64,000 nt of DNA from Verpa conica (lineage: Eukaryota > Ascomycota > Pezizomycetes > Pezizales > Morchellaceae), in the NCBI GenBank assembly GCA_033030425.1, contig JAUFSD010000003.1, forward strand, positions 1,488,001-1,552,000. The letters are read 5' to 3'. Below, one piece after another: positions 33,754-44,765 of the stretch. A program made the translations under genes and the position numbers. Positions within the stretch are counted from its first letter, which is position 1; each line of letters starts with the position of its first letter. The notes below the pieces were generated by a model. That model ran no database searches, was not told the origin of the DNA, and was given only the letters and a program-made list of their open reading frames with translations.

Positions 33754-35164
33754 TCAAGAAGCTGACTCGACTTGTTCGGCCCATGAATCCCCTCCAACAG
33801 CAGGAGAGAGCGGAGAAAGGGCATCTTTGATGTGATCTTTAGTATCCAGGCTAGTTTTTTCAGAGGTCTTTTCTTCTACAAAGGTCTTGTCCCCCGTAGA
33901 GGATTGATCCTCCGTAGCTACAGGTCGATTATTGGTCGATGGCACATCCTTCACAGCGGCTCCATCCTTAATAGCAGGTAATACATCTTCTGCAGGTGTT
34001 TTGTTTACTGCTGGAGGGAGGCCTGGCCATTCCTGTGTGGTTGTATTCCTAGACCCCCTGGAGGCTATAGCACCCCTGTGGGGGCCACTAGGTGAACCGC
34101 GAGAACCCCCAAGGGGGCCGCGAGAGCTACTAGTGGGACCGCGGGGACCACTAGGAGAACCACGAGGGCTGGTAGGAGCACCACGTGGATGAGAATCAGC
34201 AACGCCCCCGTGTATACCTCTACGGTACTGAGAGGATCCTTTCTTAGGATTGTAATCCTCCTCGGTTTTTGTTGAGTCCCATTCACGGCTGTTGACAGCA
34301 CTAAGCTTTCTTTGCCTGTTTTTCTCTCGCTCGTCGCTATTACAAAGTTAGCTAGGTACTCGAGTGAGAGCACATGAAGTGCTAGTGTCAAGCGTACTCC
34401 AATTCCTTCCTGCTTCTGTCTTGCTCAACCTTTTTCTTACGCTCAACAACTCGCTTGGTTGCATCCGCCTGTTTTCGTGCCTCCTCTTGGGCCTGGAAAG
34501 AGTTCTCGTCCTCTTCAGCCTTGCGACGACGCTCAATGAGACGCTGGTTGTTCAGCCTTGCGCGTTCCAGACGTTCCGAGAGCTCCTCCTCTGTAAGTTT
34601 TGTCTTTGTTTATTTTAGTTGCTGAAAAGGTAGGAGGGAGGGAGGTAAAGGGGTTGATGTGGAGGGTCTCTTGTTAAACCAGTAGTAAGGTAGAGAGGAT
34701 AAATATGTAGTAATGATGAAGAAGGTTAGAAAATACCTTCTTTAGACCACCAGAAAGGGTTCGGTCCTGCTTTGTCTGCACAGCCAATTGACCTATTAAG
34801 CAAAGCCTGTAAACGGAAAACCAGACATCACTCACCTGCTTTGTAGCCTCTTTAGGCTCCACAGCTGTGCTCTCTGGTGCACCTTCCACAGCCTTAACCT
34901 CCTTTGGCGGGTTTTTTTGATCTATACTTCTCGGTTGCTTTGACAGCAGTCAGTGCCAACTACTACAAGTACCACACTAGATATCTCGCTGCATACAAGG
35001 CCTCCCCTCCCCCCTCCCCTTCCCCCTCTACCATTGCTACTACCTGATCCTCTTAAAGAGAAAGCCCGTGGCTCCGTAGGCGCACTCGGGGGTGGGGGCT
35101 GGGGAACTGAGATTTCACTTTCGAAAAGGTCATCTGCTTCACGAGTCTGTGCAAAATCGTCCAT
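33754..35164 (-). CDS. Conserved-type RGG-rich, coiled-coil protein (possibly RNA-binding)
   Basis: Five exons: 34997-35164, 34836-34937, 34737-34775, 34398-34588 and 33754-34336; introns 59-148 nt; 360 aa. An acidic start (MDDFAQTREADDLFESEI) is followed by a glycine/arginine run (GRGGRGGGRGG), a short linker (DQKNPPKEVK), and a highly charged predicted coiled coil (SERLERARLNNQRLIERRR, KQADATKRVVERKKKVEQD). Then come SREWDSTKTEEDYNP and a tail with about ten PRGSPSGP/SRG-type repeats. It ends SWAEQVESAS. The architecture (coiled coil, EW motif, RGG repeats) recalls animal CCDC9 proteins and mRNP factors, but I cannot confirm a family. Its position convergent with Luc7 may be chance. Exon 4's acceptor (CAGAG|GAG) is the least certain boundary. 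Confidence 0.75.
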
Positions 35165-35596
35165 GACAAACGGTTGTAGATGGGATTGAGTAGTGAGAAA
35201 TGATAGTTGAAAATAATAGTGGCTACTATTCCCTCTTCTCTGTGTCCTAAGAAAGAGATAGTAATTTGCGTGTTATAACGCTACAAACGACTTATGATAG
35301 GTGAGACGACGCGCCGGGTGCCTTAAAATGCAGTTGCGGGGTTATTAAGTTACATCACTGCCTGATGATGGAGGGGCTCCCAGTCCTATTTACCCGGCCG
35401 TGCATGAAGGGCTGCCTTAACGCCTAACCTAGGTGCAGATTATCTCATCAACCATCCCAGATACCATATGTACGCAACATGAAGTGCTTCAGTAGTAACA
35501 AAAGAACGCCTGCGCAAGCAATTCTCCCATCATTACCCCCCCCCTCCCCGCATACCCAGCTGCCAAAGGAACAATAAATTCGTAACCCATGCCAAA
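35165..35596. other. Intergenic spacer
   Basis: Promoter side of the RGG-rich gene and 3' flank of the BSD gene. A C-run at ~35537-35547. No gene seen. Confidence 0.5.
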
Positions 35597-37232
35597 TCAT
35601 TCCCAGTCCTCTTCACTACTCCCCTCTTCCCCCGCCTCCTCCCCATCCCCCCCATCTTCTTCCTCTTCACCATCCTCTTCATCATCATCCTCTTCATCAT
35701 CATCATCCTCTTCATCATCACTCGCCTCCCCTTCATCCATTTCGGCCGTCTAAAAGTATTTGTCAGCGATAAACAGCTAATTCCAACCCACAATACAAAT
35801 ATATACCTTTGTGGCTTTGGGACTACCAGGAGCTTGGCTGGGGGGCTTTGATGGCACCCCCGAAACTAGATCATAACTTGACTCGCTATCAGGCTGTGAT
35901 GTCCTGTCGATAGAGTTCTTTGATTTCAATAATTCTTCCTTGGGAATCAACGTTTCTGTAGAGGCTGCTAGTGCTGTTCCAGTCTTTGTAGTTGTAGCTG
36001 GAACCGTAGTTGTGGCTGTAGGTATTAGTCCCTCCTTCCCAGACTTAGACTTCTCATTATCAGAGTCATCCTCATCATCGTCCTCGTCCCAGGCAACCTC
36101 TTCCTCATCAAGAGTTGTAGCGCCTATATGTAATTAGCCCTATTCTACTTATGAAAGGTTGTGGAGGGAGCGGATGAAAGTTCTCTTGAGATAGGTGGAA
36201 AACAATATACCTTTAAGCAATTCTTTCCTCTTCTGCTCTTCCATGTCCAGTTCATTCCTCAGAAAGTAGTACCTTCTCCAGAAGTCCACATACTGCACCG
36301 AATCCGGGACAAGCTTCTCCATTGTACTTCTAAGCTCAGGATACTTTTCCAAATCTGCTGCAATCTGCTCCGTCCTTCCATCCGCCGAAAAGCCCTTTGA
36401 CCACTCTACAAACGTCACCTCAGTCGAATCCGTCTTAAACAGCTCCAGATTCCCATGCAATAAATGTAACTGAGCGTCAAGCCTAGTTGAGCTGTAATTC
36501 TCTCATTAGAATATCACTTACTCTTACGAGAGATAGGGATAACCTACTAAATCTGCCTTTTCCCCTCCTCGCCCTTCTGCTCAAATACAACCTCTTTCTC
36601 CCCAACCACCTCCTCACTCCCCTCCGGTGGTCGAATAGTGACAGCCTCCTTCAAAAAATTTCCAATATTCGTTCCAAATCTAAGTAAATATTCATCGGCC
36701 CTGGCCTCAGCTGCCTCAATCTCCGAGATCCTCTGGACAGCACCCTTCTTCAATTTCGACAACAAACCTTCCGCCGCAGCTTTCTCATTCTCCCCCGCGA
36801 CAGCCCCATCTTTCGACGTTTCCCCTATTTGCTGAAGCCCCAGTGGTGGATGTGGCGGCCCACTCTGGTTGATGGAGAGCGATCGAGTCCGATTCACGAT
36901 TTCTGACCTAACAACATTAAAACCCTTTGAAGCCTGCTCTGCTCTCGTAGCGGCCTCCTTCTTTCCAGTCTCGTAATAGGATTCACCCTACTCAATACAT
37001 CAGCACTTACTTCGCCACCCAGATACGCACGGAAGTGCAAACAGACCTGCTTCTTGACAGTCCCGATAAAGCTCCCAAACTTTGCGCCCCATGGTGAAGC
37101 TGAAAAAGCCTTGTAAGCCTCTTGGAACTCCTCATTTAGTGATTCCTTCGGTCTTTCGGGGTCCTTTCCCTTATCATTGCTCTGGTCTGGAGCAACGATC
37201 TCCTCTTGTATGTGGTCGTATGCGAACTCCAT
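35597..37232 (-). CDS. dos2: BSD-domain protein, Dos2-like
   Basis: Five exons: 37047-37232, 36548-36987, 36211-36491, 35807-36123 and 35597-35749; introns 56-87 nt; 458 aa. An N-terminal helical region (EFQEAYKAFSASPWGAKFGS) is typical of BSD/SYAP-type proteins. Conserved YSTRLDAQLHLLHG spans intron 2. The BSD domain (about residues 225-290) ends with the signature DFWRRYYFLR. The C-terminal half is acidic, with AWDEDDDEDDSDNE and a final D/E tract closing in SSEEDWE. Yeast Dos2 shares the BSD plus acidic tail; its role (linked to ubiquitin metabolism) is poorly defined, so the name means similarity only. A phase-2 donor TTA|GTAGGT just before two in-frame stops is needed to join exons 2 and 3. 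Confidence 0.87.
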
Positions 37233-37708
37233 GGCTAGTGTCTAGAGCTAAGTATTTCTCCTTGATGATGTTCTCGCGAGTGGGGGGCAAATTGTTATCG
37301 GCAGTGGATACCAGGCAGCTAGCTCGAGGGGTATTTACTAATTAGTATTAGCGTAGTATGCAATAGCCGTTGCCTACTGCCTCCTTGATAACCGCAGTGG
37401 GCTGACAGGCCTGGAGGGAAAAACAAAATAGAGCGAAATTAGGGTCTTTTACAGTTACATGTTATACCATAGCATAATCAAATAATTTAACTAATAGTGA
37501 GTAAAAATCTGAAATTGAATACAAAGAAAAGAAAGAAAGAAAAGAAAACTAAGACAACTCCTCAAGCTACTTTTTAAAATATTTTTTCCTTATTATTGAT
37601 ATCATATCAATCACCTCCCCTCCTCTCGAAGTCTATTTGCCACGAAACACGCTAGCCAGTAGTTATTGCACAAAAGTACTCTATTCTGAAGCCATTCGCG
37701 TCAAAACT
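37233..37708. other. Intergenic spacer
   Basis: Promoter side of the BSD gene. A purine-rich stretch of AAAGAAAG units around 37521-37545. Nothing else seen. Confidence 0.5.
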
Positions 37709-39596
37709 TTATTTCCATACATTCCCGAACAAATCATCTTGCCCAAACCCTGTTGTCTGTACTGGTGCTCCTGATGTAGCCCCGCCAGCACTAAAAGCAC
37801 CCCACTCATCATCCTCGCTACCTTTTGCAGGTGCCATGGGCGGCATTGCTGCCATTCCCCCTGAAGTAGCAGGTTTGCTAACCGATATCGTCGCAGGTGA
37901 GCCCCATGCGTTGGATGCAATACTAGCACTTCCTATTGATGTACCCCAGGCAGATTCGTTATTCGAAGCTGTCGAAATTGTCGCAGCCGGTGCAGCCCAT
38001 GCATTCGCATCAAATGAAAACTGAGGCGTGGTTGGTTGTTTAGGCGCAGGAGCAGTAGAGCCCAAATTAAACACACTCATAGTAGGAATAGCAGGTGCTG
38101 CGGCAGGTGCAGGTGTCGAGGAAAAGTCAAATAAATCATCTAGTGCAGATGAACCACTCGGTTTTGAATACAATGATTGTTTCGTGGATGCTGAAGACCC
38201 GAAAAACCCATTACTAGAAGTCGGGGACAATTGAGAGCCCGCTGATGACTTCATCATCCCAGCTGTCAGATTTGCAAAAGGGGAAGGCTTAGGTACCACT
38301 GGTTGTGTGGTGGGTATGGTAGATATAGAAGGCCCATTGTTTTGCGAAGAAAACCCAAGTCCGCCAAATACATCATTAAGATCTCCAAGACCTGTAGATA
38401 CCGTATGCTGATAATTCAATGATTGAGAGGCACCAGAAAACGGAGGGTTCTGAGTGTGCTGAGGTCGAGGCTGCGGTTTAGAGGCATACAAAGAGAGAAT
38501 TGACCTATTGAGATCAGGCCGAGATGAGGCTGTGTTTGTTACAGGGTTCGAATTAACTGAAGCTGGGCGGGCCGGAGTCGGGTCTGATGAACCAAAGAAG
38601 TCGAGACCCAAAAGAGAATCAGCTGGCTTCGTGGACTTTGGTGGAGCAGGGGCACTCTTGGGAGGAGGTTGGTTTTTATTGCCTGGAGGCGCGGTAGTGG
38701 ACCTTTGAGGTTCCACTAGGGAAAGGTCATCAAAAAGGTTAATATTTTGCTGCTGCTGCCTTGGTGCTTGTTGTGGCGTTGGGGGGGAGGAGGTTTGTCG
38801 ATTCTCCAGCTTCTGCTGGACGACCTTCAGTGGCTTAAAACGCGGGTTAGTGGAAAGGGACTAGATGTGGAGAGAATTATTACCAGATTATCCTCTTCAC
38901 CGGAGTCATCAAGAGTAGATGGGTCAGGCATCCCGCCTTCCATGACCCATCTTTTGGCGTCATATTTTGTACGTACAAAGTTCTCGATTTTACTATACAA
39001 GATCAGATCTTCTGTCCAACCAACTCCTAGAGTTCCGGGGAAATTACGTACGCTTCTGACGGCACATGTCCTGGCGCAAGATTTGCTTCCCAGTACCTAG
39101 CCCGATTGTCAACAACTATTATATTTAAATGGTATAGGTAGTCTTCATACTTATTCGCCTTTGTATTTCCCCATTTTAACATACTCGCCAATTGTTCATC
39201 TGTCCAAGTGTCGAGATCCACAGACTTGACTACCACGGATAGTATCATTAGTAGCTGCTATAGTAGCTTCAGAAATAGCTTCAGAAAAGCTATATACCTT
39301 TACTAATGTGCGTACCCATGCCACGATGTATACCGGAACACCTATATAGCTCCAGTGTCAGTATCCGTATGCAATGGCAAGCTTTGCAGCAAAACTCTGC
39401 TTAGGAAGAACGCCAGAACCGACCTGATGCATATAAAAATCCCCAAATTCCAACTAGCCCATCTAGGGAGTTTGTTCCTCTTGCAGTCGGCGCATACCTT
39501 GTTTCCAGGTAACTTTAGTAGTGACTTAATGACAGCTTGGTTTGCGGCAGCTTTATCGGCAGCTTTGGCAGCAGCAGGGTTAGGGCGCCGAGACAT
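37709..39596 (-). CDS. ArfGAP, SMAP/Age2-like
   Basis: GTPase-activating protein for Arf in Golgi/endosome coat dynamics. Exons are 39424-39596, 39298-39341, 39151-39229, 39096-39052 (written 39052-39096), 38884-38992 and 37709-38833; introns 50-82 nt; 524 aa. The ArfGAP zinc finger is split over exons 1-2: [20 protein letters not shown] then [16 protein letters not shown], with Cx2C..Cx2C and the catalytic arginine in IHRGMGTH. Then [40 protein letters not shown] and [14 protein letters not shown]. The rest is disordered, Pro/Ser/Ala-rich, with [14 protein letters not shown] and DLFGNVW motifs that could contact clathrin or adaptors (inference). It starts 684 bp from the divergent cytochrome b5 gene. 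Confidence 0.93.
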
Positions 39597-40280
39597 TGTT
39601 ATGATGGGTGGGTATTGAGGGGGGTGAAGTAATAAATATTTCTGAGAAAGTATTATTAATAAGGAGGTGAGGTGAGGTATGGTAAGATATGAAGTTGAAT
39701 GATCTCTGTGAGTGTAGGTCAGCGGAGGAGTTGTTAGTGTTACTAGAATGAGGTTGACCCTCCTTTTTTTTCCTTGTTTCATGGAGGGGGGAATCCACCA
39801 CCGTGGTACTTAGTAAGCAGATTTCTCTTCTAACTGTCATGTATTAGTCAGCATGCATAATAATGCCAGGAGTTGTCATCCGGGTTCCAGCCCTTCCGTT
39901 CATGGAAGGCTCTGAACCGGTGCGCAGGGCAGAAAATCACCCTATCAGTCAAATACCATTGGTGGGAGTTCCACCTTGGCACTACTCGGTTACCAAGGTT
40001 GGCTAGAGTAATGCGCCTTCACCGTTCAGAAAGGGTACCATAATTTTTTCATTTAGGTGGGTTCCAATTGCCGTGAGCAACGAGCGAACAGCAAACAGCT
40101 GTCCTCTTGCATCTCGGTCTCTCCCCCTTCTTCTCTCTTCCCTCCCTCCTTTCCCTCTTCACCCATTTATTTAGATATCACCCCCCGCTTCGCTTGCTCC
40201 ATTTCCTACCACAACACTCTTTCACCACCAATTTAACACTCATCTAGACGAACTTTCAGCTATCAGCAGCATAAATTATA
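39597..40280. promoter_or_regulatory. Divergent promoter interval, ArfGAP and cytochrome b5
   Basis: 684 bp between two opposite start codons. A GAGGT repeat (39662-39677) lies on the ArfGAP side, and a strongly pyrimidine-rich tract (about 40105-40165, CT-rich on the plus strand) lies ~120 bp before the cytochrome b5 ATG, as is common in fungal promoters. No gene seen. Confidence 0.5.
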
Positions 40281-41132
40281 ATGTCGGACACAAAGACTTT
40301 TACTCTCGATGAGGTAAGGGAACACCAGACTAAGAAGGTACGTCAAACCCTCCCTATCTATCCTTTACTGGAACTTGTGTTCCTCACTTGGTGGCTTTCA
40401 AGGTTTAGCTTACATTTCCCTTTGCGCTTATCAGGATCTATGGATGGTCCTTCACGACAAGGTTTACTCAATCTCCAGCTTCGTCGATGAACACCCGTAC
40501 GTACCCAGCTCTACCACTACAATCACAACAATATGAAACTCCTACAAATTTACTAACACCACTTTTTTACGAAACAGTGGAGGTGAAGAGGTTTTAATGG
40601 ACGTTGCTGGACAAGATGCTACTGAGGCTTTCGAGGTAGGTGCTTAATACAAATTTACGTCTTTCGATTCGATATTGAATGTATACTTACCCTGGTAACT
40701 ATAGGATGTTGGTCACTCGGATGAAGCACGTGAAATCCTAGTAGGACTTTTGGTTGGAAATCTAAAGAGAAGCGTATGTATTTAATAGCTCACATCTGAT
40801 TCTGCCAGCATATGGGCGTCGCTAACAGCAGCCTTTAGCCATCCGACAAGAAACCCCTTGCCTCGGCATCAAAACCTGCAGCAGCACAGTCAGGGTCGAC
40901 AGATGCTGGAGTGTACGTCTTAATTCTTCTATCCCTTGTCCCAACCCTGCACTATAATATTCGGCTACTTTTTTTCCCGATATCTCATGACCCGCGTTTC
41001 TTCACATTACATCATTCCCAATATCCCGTCTCTTTATCGCGTAGTAACTAACATCCACTATATAGCGCCCTCTATGCCTTCTTCGTCGCAGCTGCTGCTG
41101 TTGCTTTCGGGGCTTACAAGTTTTATGCTTAA
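40281..41132 (+). CDS. cyb5: Cytochrome b5, tail-anchored
   Basis: ER electron carrier for sterol and fatty-acid modification enzymes. Six exons: 40281-40337, 40435-40496, 40578-40635, 40705-40773, 40839-40912 and 41066-41132; introns 65-153 nt; 128 aa, the usual size. The haem domain has LDEVREHQTKKDLWMVLHD, the first haem ligand in FVDEHPGGEEVL, AGQDATEAFEDVGHS with the second ligand histidine, and AREILVGLLVGNL. A short Lys/Ala/Ser linker precedes a single C-terminal hydrophobic anchor (ALYAFFVAAAAVAFGAYKFY). The HPGG motif is split by intron 2. All exons are under 75 nt, so no single reading frame reveals the gene. Confidence 0.96.
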
Positions 41133-42168
41133 TTTAAAGCTTGAAATAGATGTGTGAAGATCTTTGCAACTATTAAAGTAAAAAACTAGAAAATTCTCTT
41201 TTCTTTCTCTATGACTCGTGTCCTTGGGTTGTTAGGTCAAAATGAGTTTTAATACCTTCGGATCATTTTACTCACTTGTTTTAATATCCCAGGAATTTCT
41301 ATCACGTATTTATGAAGAATTGTAATAGACTTGGGTTTTATTATGTAGATTTTTTTACACTTACATTTCCTAAACATTGGCTCATCCTAATTCGCTCTAA
41401 ACTATATTACCTCAAAGTTGAGATCTCCACCGACTGAGTAGCCTAAATGGTTCTAGATAAGTGTCGCTGATTAACTCCCGATTACTATTTAAATCAGGCA
41501 ATTAGTATCCGGTCCGAGGCCCGGTATTTATCTACCGACTATATGTATCTCTAGAGCAGGTAGATAAATGTTCGTGATTAAATAACGTTTCCGGAATACA
41601 CTCTGGACACGGGTGTAGATGAGCTATCTAGTAGATACTACCACAATAAAAATAGCGTATCTTGACTACCCTTGGGCCACCAGCCAGATAAACTTGAAGA
41701 TTCCGGCGGCCAAAGGTACCCAGAATCTATAGAATCTCCTAGGGTTAGGGGTATGCAAGCCATATGCATCTAGATTTATAGACAGTCCACTCCAAAACAT
41801 CATTCAGCTACGGGTATAGTACATACAGTATGAAAAAACAGGGTGAATTTACTGCCATAGGACTATGGGATTTAGTTTCAAATACCAAATTAAATCAGTA
41901 ATTGAGGTATATTACTGTACCAATACCGTATTTCTCCCATATCCCTGGTGTATTGGCGGGAGCACCGTACTGATCCCACCCCCTCTTTTTAGTACTATAC
42001 CTAGGCAATGGTCCGTACAAACCAGCACAGCCCCTTGATAAACCACCTATCTCCATTTTATAAGAAATTCAAGGTCCGAGTTACTCAATATTCCTAGCTT
42101 CAGGCTCCCAGGAAAATAGACACCATTCTACGAAATATTAATTTTAGGGTTAGGGTTCTTTTGGCTTA
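41133..42168. other. Intergenic, one dispersed-repeat fragment
   Basis: No gene. A 48-bp piece at 41952-41999 (containing GGAGCACCGTACTGATCCCA) recurs at 46198-46244 and is listed separately. A short inverted pair ATTTATCTACC/GGTAGATAAAT occurs at about 41527-41570. Confidence 0.5.
41952..41999. repeat. Dispersed repeat fragment, copy 1
   Basis: Shares ~47 bases with 46198-46244 in the same orientation; both contain GGAGCACCGTACTGA. Differences are mainly C/T and G/A transitions plus one gap. Probably the edge of a decayed transposon family; nothing coding remains. Confidence 0.65.
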
Positions 42169-42307
42169 TCCCGTAAGGTGTTAAAATGCTGCCCCCCAAA
42201 GTGGTAGTGCTCAACACAGAATGGCAGCTTTGTAAACTAAAACTAGCCAATGGAGAATATTGAAATATTGGCCCCCACTAGGGGGGCAGCTTTACCAGCT
42301 TATGGGA
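42169..42307. mobile_element. 139-bp TIR element with TA duplication
   Basis: The left end TCCCGTAAGGTGTTAAAATG, followed by CTGCCCCCC, pairs with the right end, whose complement reads TCCCATAAGCTGGTAAAGCT then GCCCCCC. Agreement is about 80% with one gap. TA flanks both ends (42167-42168 and 42308-42309). This fits a Tc1/mariner-type MITE. The C/G run next to each repeat (CCCCCC...GGGGGG) is distinctive for this family. No coding capacity. Confidence 0.7.
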
Positions 42308-42850
42308 TAGCAAAGAAATGAATTCCATACTAGTTTTGTGCCGTCGAAATCTATCTATTACCAAACCATTACACTGGCCATACAGTGATATATGCTAGGA
42401 AAAACACCACGAGCAATTGCAATTACACCTAAATAAATCGATCCTGTTCCCCTAGGACCTAAGTAAAAAAGTCATCTCCATAGAACGCGTGGTGGTGATA
42501 CACATAATTTGAGGTAAAAGGAAACGAAAACCGATAAAAAGGACTCACAGGAACAACAAAGGGCGAAGAAAGAAAAAAGCAAGACGCCATCCAATTCCCT
42601 TGACTAACACAAACTATTACTTAATACGCTTTTTTAGTCATTGGACAAATACAGCATACAAACATACGAGTATTCTTACTGCACAGATGGTGAAACTAGA
42701 AGAAAAAAGAGCGAGAAACAAAGAAACGAAAGGAAAAAATTATGAGGGCCTTCTTTTATCCTATTGTGATGATGCTTTGCCGCCATGGTCAAATCCCTCC
42801 CGGTCCCTCGGAGCTCAGGCTTCTAAAGGTAAGAAAATAAATTTGGTGGC
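42308..42850. other. Intergenic, 3' side of the HP1 gene
   Basis: No supported gene. An open frame starting near 42600 on the plus strand overlaps the last HP1 exon antisense and shows no family features. Confidence 0.5.
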
Positions 42851-43865
42851 TTATGTAGAACCACTTTCCTTGAACACAAGATGTCGCTCGTAAAAGCTGA
42901 GCATCTATAGGAGTAGAGTCAGTGATTACATTTAAGGCAGCTGCAATCTATATTATAGTGCGTCATGACATACCTTCTGAGGGCATTTGGTGTAAACTGT
43001 TTTGATATCATGCTGTGTTTTCCTACCATTGTTCCTGCACACAGACAATTAGCTTAATGCTTGTTTAATATTTTATTTGATCACAACATGAGATATCTGA
43101 AATTAAGAAAGAGGATCTTGCCATTGGACGTAACAGATCAGGCCCTTGCTTGTCTTCTCAATAGTATCAATCGCAGTGATCTCATCCTCCCAGTTACTCT
43201 TAGCCGGAGGTTTCCACTTATCGTCCTCGGATGTCGGTGAGGCATTATCCCCATTCTTTGTAGAAGCAGAGTTTAACGACGTTCTAGCACGTTTACTATT
43301 TTTGACCGTTGCTGAAGCCGAAGCTGCTGCATTTCCAGCAGATTGTCGTCCACGCTTGGTTGCTGAAGCAGCGCGCAGCAATGGCCGACCACCAATCTTA
43401 TCGTAATACTCCATTAGAATTTCCCTTGCCCCCCTACCCAATCGTAAAACTGTTAGTGTGTGATTCTCAAATAGCAAAGACCCTTAGCAGAAGTATAAAC
43501 ATACTCGCAGTTCTCTTCTGGCTCCCAAGTCATATCACTTTTTTTTTCGTATCCCTTCCATTTAACTTGGAGGAATAGTTGCTATATTACGGTCGCGAGA
43601 TCAGCTATCCGTTAACAACGATACTCCATGACTAGCCAAAGTAACCCCTCAAACCACCTCGACATACCTTGCCCTCGTACTTGTGGTCTTTGATAGCCTC
43701 TACGATAAACTCTTCCCCTTCATCATCCTCAGCAAGATCCTCCTCCTCCTCCTCCTCGACTTCATCTTCAAGCTCGTCATCATCCACATGCACGGCCTTT
43801 CTGGAGTTCCTAGCGGGAATCACGTCGCCGTCTGAGTCGGAATCGGACAGTACTTGGGGAGGCAT
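42851..43865 (-). CDS. hp1: HP1-family heterochromatin protein (chromodomain plus chromoshadow)
   Basis: Binds H3K9-methylated chromatin and dimerises to form heterochromatin. Five exons: 43668-43865, 43505-43581, 43122-43433, 42974-43034 and 42851-42904; 233 aa. After an acidic N terminus (VEEEEEEDLAEDDEGEE), the chromodomain runs EEFIVEAIKDHKYEGK, QVKWKGYEKKSDMTWEPEEN and GAREILMEYYDKIGGRP. The aromatic-cage positions look occupied (F, W, Y). A basic hinge (ATKRGRQSAG, KNSKRARTSLN) leads to the chromoshadow domain, WEDEITAIDTIEKTSKGLIC to VYTKCPQKMLSFYERHLVF. Intron 3 must use a GC donor (CAATG|GCAAGA) to continue VQW|NNGRKTQH. The other introns are GT-AG. Confidence 0.94.
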
Positions 43866-44263
43866 CCTCAATTTGTAGAAATAATAGCAGCTTATGACTA
43901 TTACTTGTTGCGAGAAAGCGTTCGTGATTATTGAGATGAGATGCCGGTGTTGGTGTGGTGGAAGAAGAACGCGCGAGGAAGACGCGGTACGAAAGTTGGG
44001 GCGGGTGCTCGGCTTTGACCTGTTTAAGCCCTCCATCCAGAGATACAACGCGCCACATGAATGCGCCACAACCATTAATCATCAGGCTGCTCAATATACG
44101 CCAACCCAGAACAAAGGTGAATAATACAAAACCAAGTTTTAGTAGAAGTATACTTTAAAAAAGAAGTTTAATATAAAATAAAACCCTTAGTAAAAATCAA
44201 GAAATATACAAAATAAGGAAGGCCCACCGAGGCCAAATTGCTTTGATAAACCAGCTATATAAG
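43866..44263. other. Intergenic, HP1 promoter region
   Basis: About 400 bp upstream of the HP1 start, ending at a decayed TIR element. No gene. Confidence 0.5.
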
Positions 44264-44765
44264 TATGGTGCGCACGGGCTCAAATGTCGACCAATCATAT
44301 TTTAGGGTGGAACGCCCCTATTATGCCCAAGTGTGCCCAAGTGTGCCTAAATATGCTCAAGTATGCCAAAATATACCAATTCTACAGGCTACTTTCTCCC
44401 CAAAGAGAAAATATCCCTCTATCCCTAGTAAAACCTCCCCTATGAATATAACTATTTAGACCCAAGTCACTAGATATTATAAAGACATAAGAAGCCCTTT
44501 AAATATTAATTTTAGGAAAAAAGTTGCCTAAGTATATATCATCATGGTGTAGGTATTTTAAGGAACGTTCCACAGTGCATTTTCTGCACCTAAAATTGAG
44601 GCTTTATTCCACAACAACCACTGGTCTCCATGGCCTGAAAAAAGTAGGGAATGTTTAATCATACTATAAAAGAATTCCCTACTTTTCCTGGAAGATTTGG
44701 TCTATCAGGGGCATCAGAATATCGGTCCAAAATGTTGGTCGACATCTGAAACCGCGCGCACCATA
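44264..44765. mobile_element. Decayed ~0.5 kb TIR element, Tc1/mariner-like
   Basis: Terminal inverted repeats of 31 bp: the left starts TATGGTGCGCACGGGCTCAA and the complement of the right end starts TATGGTGCGCGCGGTTTCAG; both continue to ATGTCGACCAA, with 27 of 31 matching. The terminal TA on each side fits a TA duplication. Inside, one frame around 44573-44650 reads PKIEALFHNNHWSPWPE, which loosely recalls the region before the final acidic residue of Tc1-like transposases; stops interrupt it. Interpreted as an internally deleted, degenerate copy. Superfamily assignment is tentative. Confidence 0.6.

Noticed and set aside
42143..42158. TTAGGGTTAGGG, considered as interstitial telomere repeat
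   Set aside because: Only about two units, so within chance expectation.
42600..42893. 97-codon plus-strand frame
   Set aside because: Overlaps the last HP1 exon antisense; Lys/Thr-rich filler without family features.
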